The position numbers and the translations under genes are program-made. DNA of 64,000 bases from Peptococcaceae bacterium. Its GTDB lineage: Bacteria; Bacillota; Peptococcia; Peptococcales; Peptococcaceae. The stretch covers positions 41,830 to 105,829 of the forward strand of contig CAAETY010000066.1 in assembly GCA_900759105.1 (NCBI GenBank), in the 5' to 3' direction. Below, piece by piece: positions 60,352 through 64,000 of this stretch. Each line of letters starts with the position of its first letter. Position 1 is the first letter of the stretch. The notes under the pieces were generated by a model that had not been told where the DNA came from, ran no database searches, and worked only from the letters and a program-made list of their open reading frames with translations.

Positions 60352-62373
60352 TTATTCCATAATCTGATAAACTGGAGCACCTTCACAATTTGCTGGCATA
60401 CGTACATTCATAAGAGCTGCAATGGTAGGTGTTACGTCAACAATACGAATAATACGATCGGTACTGAAGTTTTCTTTAATACCAGGACCTGCCGCCACAA
60501 AAATTGGAGATACAGATGTTTCTCCTACCCCCAATGTGGTGGATAATGAGTCGCTATGGTCATTGTTGTACCCTTCAGCTAAGAATAGAACAATATCTCC
60601 GCATTCTGGGCCACCCATACCAAAAACGTATGCATCCTTATTTCGAACAGCTAAGGAAATAACTCTGCGATTAGTATCTGGATCACGATAACTATACAAT
60701 GCCGTCATAATTTCTTCTTCCAGTTCATATTTATCTTCAGGTTCTACAATACCATGTGAACCTCTTCCCTTTAAGTTCAAATAAATATGGTTCGCTCTAA
60801 TTGCCACAGCCTTAGTGTTTTCCCAATCAATTTCTCTAATATCTTCGCCATTTTCATCTTTTTTCATTGTCGTATAGCCTAGTTCTTGCATTACTCTTAC
60901 ACTCACACCCATGGTTTCACCAATGAGCGGAGGGTGATGTTCTGCACAAACTTGCCCATGGTCAGAAACAAGGAAAATAGTCCAACCCTTATCAAGAAGA
61001 TGTAAATATTCTCCAATATAATCATCTGTTTGAATATAAACTTCTCGCATTAATTGTCTGTACCCTTCTTTTGTAATATTAACAGTTGGACTTGGATTCC
61101 CCTTCAAAAACTTTACGATCATATGCCCTTGCATATCCACATTGTGAAAATGAGAAAATACTACATCATATCTATTTTTTTCAATCAAATAATTAAGCGA
61201 ATTAGCAGTCCACTTTGCGGCAGCCGTCCAGTTGGCAGCTGAACAATCTCTAATTAATCTTGCATCAGATCCACCTAAAATGGATTCTGGTACCGGGTAC
61301 CCCACGTTTTCCGTAATTTGTTTAAACAACTCTTTCGGATGCCATAATGTGTCCTTATGGATATCCATACCACCAGAAATCCACATACGGAAACTATCAC
61401 CATTTTCATCCATTTCTAAGATACGCATATTACGAGATACTTGATAAACTACATCATCTTTTACTGCATCATCGACAATCCCTGTGGTAAATACATCTTT
61501 TTCTAAAATTACCAGAGGCTCCGTTGTACGTTTATTTTTATAAATAGCTAATTTATCATATACACCGTGCTCATTCTTCAGAAGTAACATTGGACGATTA
61601 ATCAAGCCCCCAGATAACAACATTGTTGATTCTTTTGCCCCTGCTGGTGCATTTTCCCAATTACTAGGTTCTTTAACTGGCGAATATGCAACATCAAAAG
61701 GTGCTTCAGACAGACCATATTCACCATCAAGTTTTGACATAATAAACATTTTAAAATCTGGTTTATCAATATAAGATGACTGCTCTATTCTACCACTTGT
61801 TGATTCATCACTGATATGGTCTGTATCCAAATCATTAATTACACAAGGTACATTAGAGTCAGTTGCTGCCTTTAATTTAAACTGAGCACTCTTTACTGCT
61901 TTTGATGCAATCAAAATAAACTCAGAATCACGAACTGAATCCCCACAGTTTACACCACAAGGTTGAGTACCATCGACAACATGAAGATTTGGACTATCCG
62001 AGGTTGGTGGCCAACTACATCCTGGCCAGTGCCAAACTAAAGTTTTTTTACCAGCCTCGGCAAAAACATTCCATAACTGTTCGGCTTTGCAAACTCGGGA
62101 ATCCATGTTATACGCCATTTCATCCAATTCAGCACCTTGATTCCAGAAACTAGTAATCCCGTGAGTACAAGGAAATGCCCCCGTTGATAATGACGTCCAC
62201 ATTGGGGGAGTTACTGTTGGTTGTCCACCCAACATCCATAAACTTTCGTGTCTACTCCCTCTGTTAATAAGTTCTTGTGTATTCGGCATAATACCTTCTT
62301 TTAAGTATTTTTGAGTTAATCTAGGGTCCATCCCATCTACACCCAAAACTAAAATTTTATTTGCCTTTTTCAT
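60352..62373 (-). CDS. Alkaline phosphatase superfamily enzyme (type I phosphodiesterase/nucleotide pyrophosphatase-like)
   Basis: 673 residues. N-terminal LVLGVDGMDP (metal-binding Asp, about 9-18), then TVTPPMWTSLSTGAFPCTHG (about 53-72) with the nucleophile Thr or Ser in the TxxxW region. Later VFSHFHNVDMQGH and VSDHGQVCAEHHPP hold the remaining metal ligands. This is the ENPP/phosphoglycerate-mutase-like fold. The long insert (about 180-330) is not known to me. It has no signal peptide, so it acts in the cytoplasm, on a phosphodiester, phosphonate or sulfate ester perhaps brought in by the coupled DASS transporter. Confidence 0.8.
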   Translation of the reverse strand: MKKANKILVLGVDGMDPRLTQKYLKEGIMPNTQELINRGSRHESLWMLGGQPTVTPPMWTSLSTGAFPCTHGITSFWNQGAELDEMAYNMDSRVCKAEQLWNVFAEAGKKTLVWHWPGCSWPPTSDSPNLHVVDGTQPCGVNCGDSVRDSEFILIASKAVKSAQFKLKAATDSNVPCVINDLDTDHISDESTSGRIEQSSYIDKPDFKMFIMSKLDGEYGLSEAPFDVAYSPVKEPSNWENAPAGAKESTMLLSGGLINRPMLLLKNEHGVYDKLAIYKNKRTTEPLVILEKDVFTTGIVDDAVKDDVVYQVSRNMRILEMDENGDSFRMWISGGMDIHKDTLWHPKELFKQITENVGYPVPESILGGSDARLIRDCSAANWTAAAKWTANSLNYLIEKNRYDVVFSHFHNVDMQGHMIVKFLKGNPSPTVNITKEGYRQLMREVYIQTDDYIGEYLHLLDKGWTIFLVSDHGQVCAEHHPPLIGETMGVSVRVMQELGYTTMKKDENGEDIREIDWENTKAVAIRANHIYLNLKGRGSHGIVEPEDKYELEEEIMTALYSYRDPDTNRRVISLAVRNKDAYVFGMGGPECGDIVLFLAEGYNNDHSDSLSTTLGVGETSVSPIFVAAGPGIKENFSTDRIIRIVDVTPTIAALMNVRMPANCEGAPVYQIME

Positions 62374-62391
62374 AATAAAAACCTCCCTAAC

Positions 62392-62408
62392 TTTTTGGGG
62401 TCACTACA
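62392..62408. mobile_element. Isolated insertion-sequence right end
   Basis: TTTTTGGGGTCACTACA. The last 12 bases equal the right end of the 54-bp element copy 2 (GGGGTCACTACA) in the same orientation. It sits in the 5' leader of the phosphodiesterase gene. Confidence 0.5.
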
Positions 62409-62432
62409 TTTCACGTATCTTTTGTTACTTTT

Positions 62433-62554
62433 ATAATACCCATAAATTGCTTTTATGTACAGCAAGTCAATTTTTCGAATATTTATAGTTGTCGTAAAAA
62501 ACTATTACCATTTTCTTTAGATTGCCTAATCGTATTGTTATACTGTGCTATAAT
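62433..62554. promoter_or_regulatory. Divergent promoters between phosphodiesterase and LysR genes
   Basis: Plus: an extended -10 TGCTATAAT (62546-62554), 35 bases before the LysR ATG. Minus: TGTACA (62461-62456), 17 bases, TATTAT (62438-62433), upstream of the phosphodiesterase gene. LysR control of the divergent operon is the usual arrangement. Confidence 0.45.
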
Positions 62555-62589
62555 TCTTTATGAAGCAATCAATATCTAGGAGGGGTATC

Positions 62590-63537
62590 ATGCATTTGGA
62601 ACAGCTAGAATATTTAATACAAATTAGCAAGCATAAATCATTTGCTGCAGTCAGTCCAATTGTCCATTTAACACCACAAGCCCTTAGTCTCTCAATAAAA
62701 AGATTAGAGGAAGAACTACAGACATCTTTACTCACTCGTAGTAATAAGGGCATTTATCTTACCGTGGAAGGCAAAGAATTGGTCGAACTCTCTTCTCGTT
62801 TTTTCAGAGATTTAACTAGATTTCAAAATAAAAAAAATATTTTTCCTATTACCGAAGATATTACATTCCTTATTTCACAAGAGGAACATGGTAGTATTCT
62901 TGTGCCTATTCTTTGCGATCTTTATCGACAATATCCTCATATCAATTTCATTTCAAAAAAGAATTCAAAGGATATAATTTTTGATCAAATATTAAATAAA
63001 AAAGCTTCTCTTGGATTCCTTTATCGACACTTTGTAGACAACACTGTTATCAATTTTCCGTCTGATGAACTCGATTTTATTCCACTTTTTAGAAGAAAAA
63101 TAATCTGCCAAATGCATAAATCGTTTTCTCTTTCATCATCCAAAGCGATTTCTATAAAAGCATTACAAGATATTCCTATTATTATTTATCATCCTAGAGA
63201 TAGTAACAACTACTCAATGGAAGATATACTTCAACTATTCATGCAACCAAATAATATTATCTACGAAGAAAACTGCTCGTTAATTAAACAAATGGTAGCT
63301 ACCGGAATTGGATGTTCATTTACAATTTCGTCACCCTTAGAAAATCTAAGCAATACGCTTTCTGTTAACGATTCTGCTTCAATTACAACGCTATCTCTAA
63401 AAGAAAATATTGAATGTGAATTTGGTATTGCTTATAAAAAAGAATATACTTTTTCTGAATCGGAAATTCACTTTATTCAATTTATAAAACGATATTTAGA
63501 ACTTAATCAAATTTTTGATTCTAATATCATATTATAA
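62590..63537 (+). CDS. LysR family transcriptional regulator
   Basis: 315 residues from the ATG at 62590 (AGGAGGGG site). LysR winged helix at about 1-60 (FAAVSPIVHLTPQALSLSIK, RLEEELQTSLLTRSNKGIYL) and an effector domain without clear ligand clues. Divergent from the phosphodiesterase-DASS operon, its likely target. Very similar in layout to the LysR at 39348-40316, including PQALS and RSNKGI, so the two are probably related paralogues. Strongly AT-rich codon use. Confidence 0.88.
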   Translation: MHLEQLEYLIQISKHKSFAAVSPIVHLTPQALSLSIKRLEEELQTSLLTRSNKGIYLTVEGKELVELSSRFFRDLTRFQNKKNIFPITEDITFLISQEEHGSILVPILCDLYRQYPHINFISKKNSKDIIFDQILNKKASLGFLYRHFVDNTVINFPSDELDFIPLFRRKIICQMHKSFSLSSSKAISIKALQDIPIIIYHPRDSNNYSMEDILQLFMQPNNIIYEENCSLIKQMVATGIGCSFTISSPLENLSNTLSVNDSASITTLSLKENIECEFGIAYKKEYTFSESEIHFIQFIKRYLELNQIFDSNIIL

Positions 63538-63549
63538 AATATGATATTA
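63522..63549. terminator. AT-rich perfect hairpin overlapping the LysR stop
   Basis: 12-bp perfect stem TAATATCATATT (63522-63533) and AATATGATATTA (63538-63549) with a 4-base loop that includes the stop codon. No GC core, so termination would be weak. Confidence 0.4.
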
Positions 63550-63585
63550 TTATTGTGGGTCGTGAACCTGTTGAGCGCGTGAAAC

Positions 63586-63609
63586 AAAAAAACACCCGCT
63601 ATGCGGGTG
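63586..63609 (-). terminator. Rho-independent terminator facing minus strand
   Basis: Perfect stem CACCCGC (63593-63599) and GCGGGTG (63603-63609), followed on minus by seven T. No minus-strand gene lies to its right in the window, so it may belong to DNA interrupted by the insertion sequences. A neighbouring GACAGACTGTCGAAAAA segment also occurs in inverted form near 58767-58786. Confidence 0.6.
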
Positions 63610-63637
63610 GACAGACTGTCGAAAAATGTCGCTGGAA

Positions 63638-63667
63638 TGAACTGCCCTCCAATTGTTAGACCTAAAA
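63638..63667 (+). mobile_element. Left half of the 54-bp element, copy 3, interrupted
   Basis: TGAACTGCCCTCC followed by AATTGTTAGACCTAAAA, matching the left half of copies 1 and 2. It stops where the TGTAGTGTCCCC end of another insertion sequence begins at 63668. Confidence 0.6.
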
Positions 63668-63705
63668 TGTAGTGTCCCCAATAATTTGGACAATTATTGG
63701 GGACA
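63668..63705 (+). mobile_element. Left terminal hairpin of an IS3-family element
   Basis: TGTAGTGTCCCC at the tip, then a 14-bp perfect inverted repeat (63673-63686 with 63692-63705) just before the orfA remnant. The same design as the 54-bp elements, with a different loop sequence. Confidence 0.6.
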
Positions 63706-63711
63706 TTTCTA

Positions 63712-63918
63712 TTGGCAAAATTAACAAGGGAAAAAAATAGAAATCTATATCAAACATAACGCCGGGAGTACACTATCTCAACTTTCTTGTGAGTATAGTA
63801 TCAATAAAGACACTGTTAAATATCTGTGTCGTCTTATTGACCAACATGGTATAGATATTCTTCACAAAAAAAAAATCGTTACCATTCTCCCGAACTTAAA
63901 TTAGAAATCTGGTGCTAG
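63712..63918 (+). pseudogene. IS3-family transposase orfA, degraded (frameshifts)
   Basis: From a TTG at 63712 the frame reads AKLTREKNRN and stops. One frame over it reads KIEIYIKHNAGSTLSQLSCE, then YSINKDTVKYLCRLIDQHGI, and after a run of A a third frame gives KNRYHSPELKLEIW, then a stop at 63918. This is the helix-turn-helix OrfA of IS150/IS3-like elements. Two shifts fall at A-runs (63731-63737 and 63866-63875), so the copy is inactive unless these are sequencing errors. No OrfB follows within the window. Confidence 0.75.
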
Positions 63919-63967
63919 AATATAAATAGTACAAGCCAAAATGAGAAATTCCAAATACACATAAGCA

Positions 63968-63995
63968 TGGTACAATAGAAACATGCTGAAGGAGG
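63968..63995 (+). promoter_or_regulatory. Promoter and ribosome-binding site of a gene beyond the window
   Basis: Extended -10 TGGTACAAT (63968-63976) and AAGGAGG (63989-63995), five bases before the window end. A plus-strand gene should start just outside. The stretch 63919-63967 holds no gene. Confidence 0.5.
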
Positions 63996-64000
63996 ATCTC

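Overview
The window reads as a chromosomal segment of an anaerobic, low-to-mid GC Bacillota, most likely Clostridia. The grounds are the block recG, rsmD, coaD, dnaE, ytoI, CD1247-type protein, efp, aminopeptidase P, the type IV pilus cluster, a complex [FeFe] hydrogenase, lactate permease and a minimal SUF system. A Peptococcaceae-like host is a guess that the sequence alone cannot settle. No rRNA, tRNA or CRISPR array was seen.

Layout. 0-8 kb: a DUF554 membrane protein (cut by the window edge), a Crp/Fnr regulator, an ECF sigma factor with a membrane-anchored partner, an unusual sirtuin, a MacB/FtsX-type ABC exporter and a coiled-coil protein. 8-18 kb: housekeeping genes, nearly all on the minus strand, with one plus-strand HAD phosphatase wedged between recG and coaD. 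18-26 kb: aminopeptidase P and a compact type IV pilus/type II secretion-like operon (GspE ATPase, GspF, four prepilins, PilM-PilN fusion, PilO-like protein, one membrane protein). 26-33 kb: small metabolic genes, citrate synthase, flavin reductase, and MarR plus an MFS exporter. 32.7-39.2 kb: a fermentation block with a FadR-type regulator divergent from lactate permease, then a GltD-like flavoprotein overlapping a modular [FeFe] hydrogenase. 39.3-43.2 kb: an AT-rich module (LysR, DUF5058 membrane pair, M20 peptidase). 43.4-50 kb: minimal SUF (MarR-SufC-SufB), thioredoxin, PAP2, a Nif11-like small protein, and a phosphonate-type reductase/nucleotidyltransferase pair. 50-64 kb is accessory: decayed mobile-element debris around a Fic gene, a five-gene restriction/defence operon, an HNH pair, an AT-rich transporter/phosphodiesterase/LysR cassette, and nested insertion-sequence debris.

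The best candidate for a poorly described system is the minus-strand operon at 53,319-57,847. It joins a GHKL-type (MORC/Hsp90/MutL-like) ATPase, two proteins I cannot assign with confidence, a clear homologue of the methyl-directed endonuclease DpnI with its catalytic residues and zinc cysteines intact, and a DpnD/PcfM-like small protein. Gaps are 3 to 32 bases, with one 11-base overlap, so one transcript is likely. In the classical DpnI locus the endonuclease and DpnD stand without such an ATPase module.

Other points of interest: a sirtuin with Gln where the catalytic His is expected; 54-bp stem-loop elements with IS3-like TG...CA ends at three places, one of which splits the hydrogenase terminator; and a Fic protein with an inhibitory motif and phased repeats over its ribosome-binding site. 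Starts were chosen by ribosome-binding-site position, so several genes are shorter than their maximal reading frames.
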